Assembly: GCA_039881145.1 (NCBI GenBank)
Contig: JAYKKI010000040.1
Span: 191,001 to 255,000, forward strand
Length of the DNA stretch: 64,000 nucleotides
Direction of reading: 5' to 3'
Source: Druceiella hillmani
Taxonomy: Eukaryota > Arthropoda > Insecta > Lepidoptera > Hepialidae
Position numbers and translations under genes: made by a program. Each line of letters opens with the position of its first letter. Position 1 is the first letter of the stretch. The notes beneath the pieces are model-generated. The model was given only the letters and a program-made list of their open reading frames with translations. It had not been told where the DNA came from and searched no databases. Shown in pieces: positions 47,602 to 61,600 of the stretch.

Positions 47602-49359
47602 CATATAAATATTATGCCACAAATATGATTCCGCACCAAAAGTATGCTTTTAAGTAAGAAAGTCGCGAATAATTTCAAAAGTATAACGTTCCGTTATTAT
47701 CTGTTGAGAATGACAATAAGAATATTCCGTTACATTTAATAGTGTTGAAGCGACAGCTAAAGATATTTAAGATAATTAAATAACTTTGAGACCAGCAATA
47801 CTTTATACCACTTTGAAGCTTGGACACAAAAAAGTTTCCACCGTTTTTCTTTTTTAAAGCAAAAATAAAAATTGAGGTACTAAATATAATATTTTAAACT
47901 AATACTTTCACTTGTGTTGAACTTGATAACAAATTTCATACGTCTTAAAATCTTAATATTTTATAAAATAAAATTTTTTGAGATTTAAACTATGTCGAAT
48001 GAATTAAATAATCATAGTTCAAATATTTGTTGACTTTCAACCCTTACTTTAACACAAAGCAAGGAAATCGTCGACATCTTTCTCTCCTGAAGGATAAGAA
48101 ATAAGGCATTTTCGCCTTACTTTTTGTTAGATACAAAAATAAAAATGTGAATGAATTCGCTGTCTGGTTGACGATGAGTATAGAAACAAAACATATGTAT
48201 TAAGAGTAATTGATGTAAAATATTTGAGGTTATTTTGTCGATTTTATTAATTTACATTAATTTATATTTATATAATTAATTCACGCTTCACAGAAGAATT
48301 TTAGTTCATCCCTCTTTTTTTCAGTAAAAAATATGTAAATCGATAAGCTTGCTTACATATTATTTGAATGTTTTCTAATATGTTGACGTTCGTTGGAGAA
48401 TATACTTTTATTGTTTTTGACTATAATATATTTTCATTGTGTTTGATTAGTTGATAGAGAATATATAGCGGTGGTATTAAAAAGAGGCTATTAAAATGGG
48501 ATTATTGGGCATTTTGTCTCCATATTATTAAACAATTTTTTTCTTATGATGTATAGCGTATGTACATAGATACATCATTCATCGCACAGCATTTGTTCTC
48601 ATCTAAGCTTCCCAGGAACATATATTTTATGATACTTAACATATGTCATTCCCTAGATTACGTAGCTTAAATTGTATTAAAGTATCGTTGCAGGGTGTTG
48701 AATATACTGGAGCGCAGTAGTCAGGTATGCAGACTATATCATTAAAGCCAGCCCACTTCTCGGACGGCGCCAAGTAACACAAATAGATTGCTTTTACCTA
48801 ATGAGAAACTCTCGATGCTCGATGTCCTTTAGCTTTAGAAAGACAAAAAAGATTTAGCCATTTCAAATTATGGTAACAGAGAGGTTTTTTTTATTTCCTT
48901 GCTATTTATTTAATCTACCCTAGCTGGAGTAAATAGGTTTTACAGATCTACCGTTCTTTAAAAACAGGCATGAAAACCCCATCGAACGGTAATGAATTTT
49001 TTTCTGATTCAATCGACGAATGACGCGTATTATGTAAAGTTCGCAGGGTTACTTTATATGTTACAAAAAATATGAAACCTTGCACAACATGGATTAAAGT
49101 TTTCGGGTATTGTAATAAACGTAACATTATATCATTTGAAAATTTTCCTTTAAATGAAATCGATTACCACATTCAATTTATTAACATTACCACACCATGT
49201 ATTTCCGTTCCCTCGAATTACACGTATAACCACAAAATTAATGATTAACTAATAATTGATTAATTGTTAACATAAACATAAACTCATAACTACATTTCTG
49301 CACCAAATAGGTATAATATTATCAAATAATTATGACAGAGATAGTCGTATTAAGAACAG

Positions 49360-49690
49360 AACTTAATTAACCTAACTCCAGATAATCTACTCACCGCATA
49401 TAATTAAATTGGCGAGCCACCTAACAATACTTGGGTTGGACGCTCGCGTAACTCGAGTCTCTCGTTTCAATTAAGATGTTTCTATACTTGGTCGGAACGA
49501 TCGCCCGAGGATGACGGTTCTGAAACTTGCCAATATGTTTAATTATAATAAAATTTGTATGTGACGATTTTCACATCATCAAACTGCAGCTGGTGAAGAC
49601 GAGTGGGTATTAAAGTTAATATCGAAGCGCTTATCGAAAGTGGGCATGGGAATTTGAAAGATCCGATGGTGGATGGTGGTCAGAGATTAT
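49360..49690. other. Conserved island IV, module 2' copy
   Basis: The minus-strand frame of module 2 is broken here by two stops within the last 25 codons (TAG in place of Trp, TGA in place of Trp), while HPRAIVPTKYRNILIETRDSS is intact in the middle; this is quoted in part only. The plus-strand donor-like site is changed to GTGGGT. The changes look like loss of a formerly open frame. Confidence 0.35.
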
Positions 49691-49838
49691 TTGAAGAGTT
49701 TAATGAAATTATTTTTGAAATATTTTACAATTCAAGGTATAAAATATTTTATACATTGATTTTTTTTTCATTACGTGGTCTGGTTATCATTTCTTAATCG
49801 CTCATCATAATTTGGTCATTCATTAATATGTAATATTA

Positions 49839-49933
<95 letters not shown>

Positions 49934-49941
49934 ATATATAT
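49839..49941. repeat. (TA)n/(TG)n microsatellite
   Basis: TA-rich array with several TATG interruptions, absent from module 2. Confidence 0.95.
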
Positions 49942-50324
49942 GTTGATAGATGCCCTAAAAGGCACATTTATTCTTCGCAGACTGTTGAGAAACAAAATTT
50001 CTTAAATAATTTGAAAGCAGGGGTGGTTAAAACATAAAAAATGCGAAAAATGCATTTTTAATATTGGATGTATATGATCTGTTCGTGATCACTTTTCAAA
50101 TACTACAATTTGTTGAACATTTTTTGTTCATAACTCATATGAAAAATATAAAGACGCCCTGAATTATATTTCAACCTAAACGTCCATGATGCATTTAGAG
50201 GAACGCTTTTTGTGATTGTGATTTAACTAAATACTAACTAATTATCGGATTTGTTTATTTTTCTTACATCAAATAGGTAGATACGCCATATAACTAAATG
50301 TGTTGATAATGGAATACGACAAAA

Positions 50325-51620
50325 TAAACTAATAATCAAATTTTTACTCGAAGGTGGCTTTGTATTTTTTATGTACCACAGTTAAATTGATTAATATATA
50401 ATTTATAATTAATATAATTAAATTTTAGTAGAATTCGCAGAAACAGTAAATTTAGTTTTCGTGACTCTTTTCAAATCAAAAATGGTGACCAAAATAAATA
50501 AAAAGTAGGGCCAAATGAAAAATGGACGTTTCGATAACTAATATGCAAAACTTTTAGCGTTAATGCACTGTTCTAGACATTGTATTCTCTTTAACAATAT
50601 AAACCATATATATAGTCAAAGACTAACTACTGGCGCTGGTCAACGGCAATTTTTTTAGGTCGATTTTTAATAATTTATTAATCGCCACACTATAACTAAA
50701 ATTCAATTATTTTATTTCTCAGAATATTGTATAATTATTAAAAGTCACGGACAAAAGCTAGTATATAGATAATTTCTTTTTGTCTAAAGTAGTAATCTCC
50801 AATGATTAGCTATTAGCCGTTGACCAGTTCCGTTCTCCATATGCGCATTATCCCATTAACAACGACCACTGGTGCAGTTCTGTTCTTCATATCCGAAATC
50901 CAATATCAGATTTTGCAAATAATAACTAAAGTAATAACTAACTAGTAGCAAATGTATTGAATCACGATTGATTTATTTCCATTCGTTAAGGAGTTGCATT
51001 ATTCATCTTCATAACTCATTATCACCTCTTCCACCATCTTCACAACTCATTATTACCCTGACCTAATCGATGGTACCATTATTTTGCAAAGTAAATACTA
51101 CCATTAGCAAATATCTTGAATTACGTTTTATTTACTACCATCCAATAAGGAGTTCCATTGTTAATCTCTAGATTGTATCAATAGACTCTGGCATATTGTA
51201 TATTTATTAAAAGTCACGGTAGATGGTGCAGTTATTTTGAAAAGTAACGATTACTAGTAACAAATACGTTTAATCGCGGTTGATTTACTAACATCTCTTA
51301 AGGAGTTCCTCTGCTCGTCTCTAAAACCCAACATGATCATATTTATTTGATCATACATATAATTCTTTACTGAATTATCGTTGAATATAAAAATATTTCG
51401 ACCTATTGAAAACATCCTCCTTTTTTAAAAATAAACTAATAATCAAATTTTTACTCGAAGGTGGCTTTGTATTTTTTATGTACCACAGTTAAATTGATTA
51501 ATATATAATGTATAATTATATTTTAGTAGAATTCGCAGAAACAGTAAATTTAGTGTTCGTGACTCTTTTCAAATCAAAAATGGTGATCAAAATAAATTAA
51601 AAGTAGGGCCAAATGAAAAA
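50325..51620 (+). repeat. Recent 200-bp copy pair
   Basis: 50325-50525 and 51420-51620 are nearly identical ('ctcgaaggtggctttgtatt', 'gaattcgcagaaacagtaaa', 'aaagtagggccaaatgaaaa'), differing by a short deletion and a few bases. The first aligns with module 2 (12380-12560). The second has no counterpart at the matching place (14090), so it is a late copy specific to this module. Confidence 0.85.
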
Positions 51621-52095
51621 TGAGATTTTGAAATGACTTCATGGTTTTAAATTTGAAGAAGGTCTGTACACTAACATTGATTAGATATATTATAATTACG
51701 TATAAACTTTGAATTTCGTTTCAATTCAGTTTTATTTAAAACTGTCTATTAGTCAATGAAAAACTTTTGACACTAAACGTAACTTTTTTGTACAAAAAAA
51801 CGATATTTTTTTGTAAAAAATTTCATTAGGAAGGACTTAAAATATCTTTAGCTTTTAACGATTGATTTTATTATATATGAGAAATAACCCATCTTTGACT
51901 GCGTGTGTTTTAAATGTTTTTACACTTAAATTATGTGTGCGCATAGATTAGACCTATTAACCATTAATTAATGATATACTCGAAATATGTATATATATAA
52001 CAAAAGAGCTTATCGTCTATTTTTAATTATTGTTTGCACTTTCTCATTAACATACCATTAATAATGAGCTATACTTAATATATATATATTTATAT

Positions 52096-52147
<52 letters not shown>

Positions 52148-53790
52148 GTGTGTGTGTGTGTGTGTATAAAATATTGACTGAGCTATACTCGCGATTTCAC
52201 CGGCGTAGAAATATCTTAATCTTAATACTAAGTAGAATTTACTTTTCCCCTTTGTAATGAATCATTGATATTTATGGTCCGACCATCGATAATCAGGAGT
52301 GTCATCGTAATAATCCACTATTCCACATAATTTTTCAAACTAAATTTTCACTAAAATATGATTAGTCAGCTGGTTGCTATCCATAACTACTATATACAAA
52401 GTGGGATTATGCGCGTCAAAATGGATATAAATCGAATATTTATGTAATTATTTATTTTCCCATTTATTCATCGCTTTTCTCTTTCATCTGTTACTGGGCC
52501 ATACCACGAATGATATCTTTGTATCTATCATAAGTGTTACCTGGATTATATATCTATCATCATGAATAATTTGCCGTATTATTTATCTGTCACTTTCGAC
52601 TATTTGAGACTTTGAAATAAATTCGTTTTTTTTGGTAAATTGGTGTGAATATAAAATAAAGCTGTAAATAGCCATGATATAATTCTACAACATGAACTAT
52701 CTAAATGCGAAAATTTTGAAGAGTAATTTTATGTAACATTTTAAACGGATGATATTCGATAAAGGTAGACATCACTTTTAACAAAATGAGTTACACTTAG
52801 TGATTTAAAGTAAAATATCCAATAAAATTGGGTATTATGACAATTTAATACTTAATTAACCAACTTCATATCGCGTCACAAAAACGATTTCTCATCAAGA
52901 GCAGTGAACTTATCTGAGTTATAACACAAAAGACTAATCTCCAGAACCTAAACTGTCGAGTAACGTAACCATAGCAATAGCCCTAACGCGCACTATATTT
53001 TTTCTACTGCACGCGCTCGGTCCACTACTAACTTTCTAGTCTGAAAAATTAAGTTTTTTTTTGTTTTTACCTTCGGTAATACTTTTATATTTCTAACTAA
53101 TCTATTGACTAACATGAATAGCCTACAATTTTTTCGGTTCCAATTGAACGTAAAAACTTTCGGTTTTGCCTGATCGGCAGAGCAATGTCATCGAAATAAA
53201 TCGTAATCGATTGGATGGCACATTCTGGTTTTATAAGTCTTTGAAAATGCACGTAAGTACGTACATATTTACATATCCAACGACTCTGGCGTCATTCGTG
53301 CTTATCTGCTAACGTTTGTTTCGAAAACACTCTTTTTACCTTATTTTTATTGACTCCTCTTGGATGTTAACACAATGTGCGTTCATCATTTAGAAGAATG
53401 TATTAACTCTTGTGAATAAATCCTTTTTTAAATATTATGAAATTTATTTTTCGCAGGGACCAATCTTTGAGGTTTTCCGATATTAACAAGTTGGTATTAA
53501 TAAATTTTAAAGGATTTATGTTTAGCTCTTAACGAGTGATTACTTCTGATTATAATTAATATTTAATTAATATAACAATAATTAAATGTTGCTTTTTTAA
53601 TTATTATATACTGCTTTTTTAATTACTATATTACTGTGAATTTAGTTAATTGGTTGGTTTATTTGTTAATTATTCAATCACATTACAATTACAGTAATTT
53701 ATTGATATTAATTATTATATAGTTAGATTATACCATTTGATTGCTTTCAAACAATTCGCAAGTATATTTAATTACACCAAAAAAAATTCT
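50660..53790 (+). repeat. Module 2', middle part
   Basis: It aligns with 13340-16150. The local tandem repeat has three units (50925-51325). A dispersed repeat end starts at 52175 ('gagctatactcgcgatttc'). At about 53800 the text jumps to module positions equal to 23170, so 7 kb of the first series is missing. Confidence 0.75.
52080..52167. repeat. (TA)n(TG)n microsatellite
   Basis: It begins with a short TA part, then a long TA run, then (TG)n; module 2 has only 'atatacgagtatataatatt' here (14510). Confidence 0.95.
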
Positions 53791-53827
53791 TGTGAAAAAA
53801 TTTGTCTAATTATATAAATATGCTTTA

Positions 53828-54450
53828 CTTATAAAGCAACATTTATTAGCTATGTTATAGAACAAACTGTTTGGTGTGCAACAGATTTAGCCCTTTTGAT
53901 AAGGAAGGGGCTGAATATAATTAATTTGTGTATATACACGGATTTTAATATTTACTCTGGATTTTTAGGTGCAAAAGAGAAAAATATTTTTTTTTAATTA
54001 ATAGCAAAAGTATGAAATACAATTTGGAATACGCTAATGCTATATTAATCATGACTACTCATTGTTAAAAGTGGAACTTGTTAAGTTTAAAATCTTAATA
54101 AAACTTTCAGTCCTATTTACATATGGATCGCTTTCAGATGAGCTCCTCCATTAGTGTCCTGTCTCGATGGCATTTCCCGTTCCTTGTACCTATCACATGA
54201 AAATAAATGAATTTACCAGTGCATATTTTCTCAAAGGAAGCATTTTCCTCCGCTGAAGTTTGATGTATAAGTTTATTCGTGACATGCACACTTTGTACTT
54301 TACAATTTTTTTATTATTCAAGACATTTTTACATGGAAATTCTTAAACCACTTGAGAAGAAATTTCATTCGGTCAACTTTAAAGTTTTTTTTTCAGTAGT
54401 GTCCGTTTGCTCGTGGCACTGAAAATGTTAAAGAATTTTGTTTTTAGTCA
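53828..54450 (+). repeat. Module 2', island V region
   Basis: It aligns with 23170-23950. Island V (54123-54310) keeps ATG and 'gctttcag' but has a TGA after 24 codons (MDRFQMSSSISVLSRWHF, then FPFLVPIT). It has also lost about 50 bases. Confidence 0.7.
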
Positions 54451-56250
54451 TTAAATTAGATACAAAAATTGTGCGGAAAATTATCAATATTCACATTTTT
54501 CATTATCGGGACTCTTTTGCTATTCATAGAAAATAAAACTAACCTGGGTTTTATTAAATATTAGATCTGTTTCTATTTTCACAAATGGTCGTCGTTTCAC
54601 AAATTACTCTGTTAGAATTTCAAACCCGCGTAAATGCGCTTGCATATCTATTGCTCTCTCACCACCAATGTCGACCAGTTAGGCCAAATTATTTCTACTG
54701 TCCAAACTTTAAGAATGTGAATACCAATCACATTTAATATGACCTTAACCAAATAATTTAGCACTAAACGATTAAAATTATTGAGGAATATAACATCCTT
54801 CGTGAAACTATATGGGTAAATGCCACGACGGCCTCGCTTTTGATGAAAAATAATTTCTATTTAAATCCTTTTGAGTATACATATTTCGTCTTTACTTCTA
54901 GTATGAACCCATGTAAGTTTAGTAACTTTAAGCTCCGAGTTAAGTACTTAGTAAACCTACTCTTTTTCTTATAATTTCAAAATAATTCTAAGTCATATAC
55001 ACAGAGTTCTCTATGACTCTGTGTATATGAGTTAGATAAAGTTCATTCCCATGAAGAATGAACTTAGATAAATTTCATCCCCACGTCCAAAAACTTTATC
55101 ACGTATCGCCTATTGTTACCTCGATCTCAATGAGACATCCTTTAGTAAACTAGCTCTCTTTTTAAATTTTTGTAACAATTTTGACGACGATAACAACTCA
55201 GATGATTGGAGATCATCCTTTTATACATCCTCAAAGTGTTCATCAACGCGTACAGATTTTAAAATACTGATGATAAATACCGACAATGAATTGCATAAAT
55301 AAATTTTTATGAAAATTAATGAATACGTAAGTCCTATATACAAATGAATTTTAAGGTTTTTATAATGGAAAAGTTCCATTACCTTATTTTTGTAAGGTAA
55401 CGTACGAAAGCTAGAGTTTCCCTCTAGAAATGTTATAGTTTCATGTATTCATACATTGCAAGTTCTTCTACATTCCGGTTATTTTCGTCCATAACAATGA
55501 GATATGATTTCAAAATGTCAACTCATTTCGTTTTTGTTTCGCTTCGCATTTCTAAATTACTAAGAAAATTAACATTCTGAATTAATTAAAATTTCAATCT
55601 ACGAACGATTTTATATTTCGACCAAATCAGCTTTCAGATTCAATCAGAACATGATCAACTTGGTTCTTGTGTGTTCCATCTTATCACTTTCATGTGAGGT
55701 TTAATTTAGATTCGATTAAGTGATGATTAGGAAATGGGTATTCGCTTTATTCGTAAAAAGAAAACAGGCTTTTTACTTTCCCCCGTATATTTTAATAGAC
55801 CTATTTTCCCTTTATAATAATTTGCATGTAAATTAGATACAAAAATTGTGCGGAAAATTATCAACGTTCCCATTTTTCCTTATCGGGACACATTTGCTAT
55901 TCATAGAAAAATAAACGCACCTGGGTTTTATTAAATATTAGATCTGTTTCTATTTTCACAAATGGTCGTAGTAACCTATATAAATATATATATTTCATGA
56001 AAATAAAATTACTCTGTTAGAATTTTAATCTCGTGTAAATGATCTTGTATATCGACTGCTATCTCATCACCAATGCCGACTAGTTAGGCCAAATTATTTC
56101 TACTGTCCAAACTTTAAGAATATGAATACCAATCACATTGAATATGACCTTAGCCTAATAATTTAGTTCTAAACGATTAAAATTATTGAGGAATATGATA
56201 TCCTTCGTGAAACTATATGGGTAAATGCCACGACGATCTTTTAATTATAC
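54450..56250 (+). repeat. Local tandem duplication in module 2'
   Basis: 54450-54835 and 55845-56250 are two copies of the same text ('gatacaaaaattgtgcggaa', 'taaatattagatctgtttc', 'ccttcgtgaaactatatggg'), both matching 25440-25860. Between them 54840-55845 matches 24060-25440. The order shows that a unit of about 1.4 kb was duplicated head to tail. Confidence 0.8.
54994..55065. repeat. Two adjacent palindromes, copy-specific
   Basis: Arms 54994-55007/55016-55029 (14 bp) and about 55039-55048/55056-55065 (10 bp). Module 2 has the plain text 'caaagttctctacatgtcc' at this place (24261), so some 80 bases of folded sequence were added here. Confidence 0.8.
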
Positions 56251-58800
56251 AAATTTTGTCCTCAATTTTCCGCATAGAGTAGAATTAATTATTTGTTGCA
56301 AATATTTTTTTCATTAAAAATTTTACTTTCATATGGAATAAATATTACACATGTTCATCGTTTATTTTTTCTACAACGGGTTTTTTTTTGTTTAGTCCAT
56401 CGTAATTATTTATGATGAACTAAAAAAAGCAAGGATCAACAAATAAATTAGTCTATGCCAAATGTGTTCTAAAAATGCCTAACAAAATCGGGACGTGTCA
56501 TTTGTGGTAGTGTGACCAAATACAAATTCAGCATTTTTCAAAACTTTAATCCAAAGTTTCTTGCAAAAAATTCTAGAGCATGGTAAAAATTAGGGGACCT
56601 AGTGATATTTTAGAGATATTTTTTCAAAAATCCATACATGAATAATGCAATATATTAATTGCGCTGAACAGAACTTTTAATGTTAATATTTACTAGTTCC
56701 TCTCCGGCATGACATTCTGTTCCACATTTTCCATTTTTATATTTGATCTGAATAAAACTTTAGTGTTAATATTTAATCGCTAGAACTTCTCTCCGATATG
56801 ACATTCTTTTCCACGTTTTATATTTTTTTATAGAGTCAAAAATGTTTTTCACTAGAAATTTCAAATATCCAGTTTTGACGGTTTAGCAGATATGATAAAC
56901 TATACCATAAATGACTTTTTATAATCTAAGAATAAAGTATACAGTATTTGACGTTTGGTATGATTAGATTCGATCTAGATCTAAATCCTAGATGTTCTTT
57001 TTTGTTACATTTACTTATAAATATAAAAATGTACGCGCTTGCTTCGTATTAACGCTACTAGAACATGCCAGATGAGTTTGTCTTCTTTTCCTAATGTCTC
57101 CATTTTAATATTGTTTTTTTTCTTTTGTCTATCTATTCACATAGGAGATCTTCTAAGATCATTTACATAATGTTGAAGGATCCCTGCAAAGTTTCACAGT
57201 TATAACTTCTTATATTATCTATTGAATATGGTTAACTGTTTATTATATGTATCATCAACATCCTCTGTAGACATTGCTATATTATATTCTCTCCAACTTT
57301 TTCATGATTATTAATTTAACTAACAAGTTGATTTTTTAAATTGGTGATGTATATCGATATGTAATTTCTATCATATTATTAATTTATAATTAATACCGCA
57401 ATATAGATTTTGTCTCCAAAGCATTGGTATGTTTTATTAGCATGAAATTATCAAATTACTTTGGTAGGGAAATTTTAGATTATTTTAAAAAAGGGAATCT
57501 AAATATTCTTGGTTAAAAATATTGTCTCTTCACTCTTTTTATTTACTTAAGGAGTATTATAGTTTAGAATGTATAAGGGTATTACAGTAAACGGTAGTTT
57601 AAATAAAAAAGTATGGAGTAATATCATAGAAAATCAAATTATGGAACAATTATATTACACTTTCAAAGCACTGGATAATAGAGGAAGGGTAGAAGCAGAA
57701 ATTAAGTATCAGTATTTATTGACAAATTCAAATTAATCATTTATATTCTATAAAAAAAATTAGTTCAATGAAAAAAATAAGGAAAATTTTAATCCAAGGG
57801 ATTCGATGTGTATTGAGTGTTATCATAATTACCATTATAATCGAGTTGAAATAAGAAACATTTTAATTTCTCCCTTAGTCAAGCTAGTCAATAATAATAA
57901 TAATAATAATAGATAATTAAAAAATTTACATTAAGTATTCAAAAAAGTAAATAAGTTAACCTTAGATTCATTACAGTAACTTTTTTTGGTTTATTTTAAC
58001 TTGTGTAAAAATTAATCCATTAGCACGATTGTTTTAAATATTTACTTCTCTGAGTATGCCTATATATATTATTGATTTTAGTAATGCTTCTCTAAATACT
58101 TTTTAATACATTTAGTCGTGTTGTATTAAAGGGTTTATCTTGAAAAATATTTATATATACAATTTTACGTCTAGCGACAAGTAAATTATTTCGCATTTAA
58201 TTTTGAATATTTTGATTAAATTTTTTCTATTTTCAGTCAACAATACTTTGTAATGCATTACGAAACAAAGTTTAACATTATATTTATTCACATGATTTTA
58301 GTTACCTAACTTATATTTGATTAAAAGAAAATGTAAGAGTGGAATATTTGAACGTTTCGTCACGAATAAAGAATAATGAAATATTAAATTAGAGATTTGT
58401 CATCCGAAATATTGGTCCATATCTTGCTAATCAAGATATCTGGCATCAAGAAAGTGGCGAAACATAAATGGCATTAGGCTAGTTATGTTGCTCGAAAGTT
58501 GGATTCGTGATTATTTATTTTTAATTTATTTCATTATAATGATATGATCTTGCTAATGCCATATTGCTAAATTTAATATAATTATTAAGATTGTATTAAT
58601 AGTGAGTTTTATAGAACAATATGCCCATCAGAAAAATTAAATTGGTTTCCTGCTGATTTGTAAAATAAATAGCTTGAAATATTTTTTACATCTGAGGAGT
58701 ATCTTCAAAAACACTATTGAATTCTAATGAAAGTTTTCACAAAAAAAAGAACATTTGCAGAACACACAAACGCGCGTGCACGCGTACGCACGCACTATAT
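55845..58800 (+). repeat. Module 2', rear part
   Basis: It aligns with 25440-28300. Extra text at 57500-58000 includes (AAT)n at 57890-57911. The LINE tail is shortened (58430-58560). No gene is seen. Confidence 0.7.
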
Positions 58801-58821
58801 ATATATATGTGTGTGTGTGTA
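58761..58821. repeat. Mixed CA/CG/TA/GT microsatellite
   Basis: Purine-pyrimidine alternation throughout ('acgcgcgtgcacgcgtacgc' then TA then GT). The partner (28307-28384) is a simpler AC/AT array. Confidence 0.92.
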
Positions 58822-61600
58822 TTAAAATATCTGAGATTATTTCTGTAAACTAAAAAAATATCTGGCCTTGGATTGCTAAATATTCAATAAAAAATTTCGT
58901 TAATATCGAAGGGCATAATATTATAATTAAAGGTACAATATAAGCATTTACAATGATACATATTGTTGTGAAAATCAATGTTATATTGATTGTTTTTAAA
59001 AAAAATTGGAAAATTGAGATGTGTGAACAATGTTATATTTATAGAAAATAAGGAAATTACCGAAGTGTATATATAGTGGCAAGATATGTGTAAAACACAT
59101 ATTGTGTAGACACAGCCCATAAAACAAATGAATTCTTCACGTTTAATGAAGTATCCTTTAAAAGAAAACAATTTTTTATAAATTTTTTTTTACTTTTTAT
59201 TTTTTTATTTAATTTTTCAAAAGGTTTTCAATTTACGTAAAAACATACGTCCGAAAGTTAAAATAAATAATGAATTATACATGTCGAAACACGCACAGAG
59301 TGGGGTTATTTAATTGTCTCCTACTACTCCTGAAATTGCTGATACAAGTTAAACGAAATAATTTCATTTGAAAAATCTAGTGAAATACTGATCAAACTAA
59401 GAATTTTTTCATACTTTTTAAATCAATTGTTGAAAAATTACAGAAGGGAAATGTTGCACGTCACTATGACGTAGACATTGAACCAAAAAAAAGAAATTGT
59501 AGCCTTAGTTTGAAAGAATTGAAAGCCTTAATTTTTCAGTTTGAAAAATATTTCTTTTTAATATTTTGCTATATATAACCCGGAAATAACAAAGCTAAAA
59601 GAATTTTTTTCTTAGCATAGAAGTGATAATTTAGATATACCGAATAAATGTAAAGAATTAAAGGCTACTTAACGTGAACTACAGTAGAGATAACAAATAT
59701 ATGTGTACATTTTCATATTTATGTACTTATTGATATAGCAAGGGAATGAAGGAATAAAGCCTACACGTAGTCACATCGGCTACGATAAATAGATTTTTTC
59801 TTTGGTAATCCCGAGAGTGTGATTTTATTATCCTAAGTTAGGTAGGTATTACTAAAAATCCAGTCTTAACAATTTTATTTATGTATTCATATGTCGGAAA
59901 GTAATGAAGAAAATAATTAATTTCCTTTAGGAAAATTGCCGGTATTAGCTGTATGTGCATAATGTAGTTATTCAAACTTGAAATTTACCTCTTTATCATA
60001 TGCATTATTATGGATCTGATGCAATACCGTTTCATTATTGGTAGAGGATATTTTAATTACTATAATAACACCTTCATTATTTACAAATATTATCTATAGT
60101 GATTGAACGCATGAGAGTGTAAGACTATTACTTAAACATGATTTTGTCTATTTTAAATCACTTCGAGCTTTTTTAAAAATGAGATTAGAAAATCGTACGC
60201 GCTAAAAATACGACTTAGAAAAAAATGTGTTTTTTCCTATTATATTACAAGTTTCTCTGGGTTTTTTTACTGTATATCAAAATGAAAACAAAAATCAAAA
60301 TGTACAATATTAATAGATGTTAATTAAAATTTTAAATACTTATAAATCATTCATTTTCAGGCAATGGACTCGATATCCAAGTTTTAATATTATATGTAAA
60401 AGGTGATTCCATTCTTTACACCTGTCTGATGCTGACTTGAAAATATGTACAGAAACAAACTAATGCGGAAAGAGTAATTGATCTAAAATATTTGAAATTA
60501 TTTATCTGCTTTTATTACTATACATTAAATACTACCTAACTTTTTTTTTGTTATTCTCTCTCTTTCGCAGTAAAAAAAATATCATCCCATAAGTCCGCTT
60601 ACGTTATTAGAGTAGTCTTTGTTGTGATGTGGTAAACAGGAAAATAGGCAATTAATTTCCACAGTTTTTAAACCCTAATAGATACGCAACGGTGATATAA
60701 AAAAAACGAATAAAATGGTGTTATTTAGTAAAGTGTCAATTTATTTACCATAATATCAAATAATATTATGCTTATGATATATAATATACAAATGTACATA
60801 ATAGACACACAGCACCTGCTCTCGTTTAAATTTTATGCAAATTCACTTGTGCAATCTATATCTTTATAGTAGTTGCGTCAACCTAATGAGAAAATTCATA
60901 ACACGATATTCTCTAATTTTATGGAACTTTAAAAAAAGGTCTCTACCTTTTAAAATTATGGAATTACAAACTTTTCTTATTTTACTAAGTTTCAGGAAAG
61001 GCTGTCATTCAAATATATGCATAAAAAACGCATTTAACATTTTACAAGTGCATTCCAATTAAATCGACGACTTATGTTTGTTTTGTAAATCCCGTATGGT
61101 TATGTAAATCTTTATTGTTACGTAACGTACGCAATTTTATACAACTTTAATATTTTAAGAATAAATTTATGTATTTGCGTTAATCGCATCACACATAGAA
61201 TCACGGTAAGCCTTTATTGACAGTATAAACGTGCACTCGTAACTTTCTATTAAATCTCCTTAAATGGATATAATGTTATAAAGTAAGTATTGCAAAGATA
61301 GTTACATTAGGGACTAACCTAATTACAGATAATCTAAGCACTGTATATAATTAAATTAGGCAAGCCTCCAATCCGTACTTGATTTGGGCGAATGGGTGAC
61401 TCGACGCTCCCTCGTTAATTGAGATGTTTCAATACTTGCTGACAGGGAGCGCCCGGGGGCGAACGATCTGGAACTTGCCACTGGATTTAATTATGGTTAA
61501 ATTTGTAGGTGAGGCTCTTTGCAATATAAAACTGTAGCTGGTGAAGACGAGTATCAAATAATGCACTGCTTATCGAAAGTGGGCTTGGGAATTTCGAAGA
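58822..61600 (+). repeat. Module 3', front part
   Basis: It aligns with 28910-31220. It keeps 60180-60780, which matches module 2 (10270-10800) and is lost in module 3. Island III is shortened (60785-60925) and island IV is at 61310-61600. Alignment stops at about 61605 ('cgaagaccttgtcacg' against 'cgaagatcccgtcacg'). Open frames at 58884-59171 and 60835-61062 are not kept in the partner. Confidence 0.75.
61310..61600. other. Conserved island IV, module 3' copy
   Basis: The minus strand keeps SSHPFAQIKYGL and IVRPRALPVSKY, but a stop follows KY. The second minus frame, LQFYIAKSLTYKFNHN and stop, is here part of a 72-codon open frame (61705-61487). The plus-strand donor-like site has lost four bases. 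Confidence 0.35.

Larger units (their letters stand above)
47660..50655 (+). repeat. Module 2', front part
   Basis: It aligns with 9870-12690. Island III is at 48540-48850 (one base longer, which removes the shared stop) and island IV at 49360-49690. A piece at 49700-49970 with a TA array has no counterpart in module 2. No gene is seen. Confidence 0.8.
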
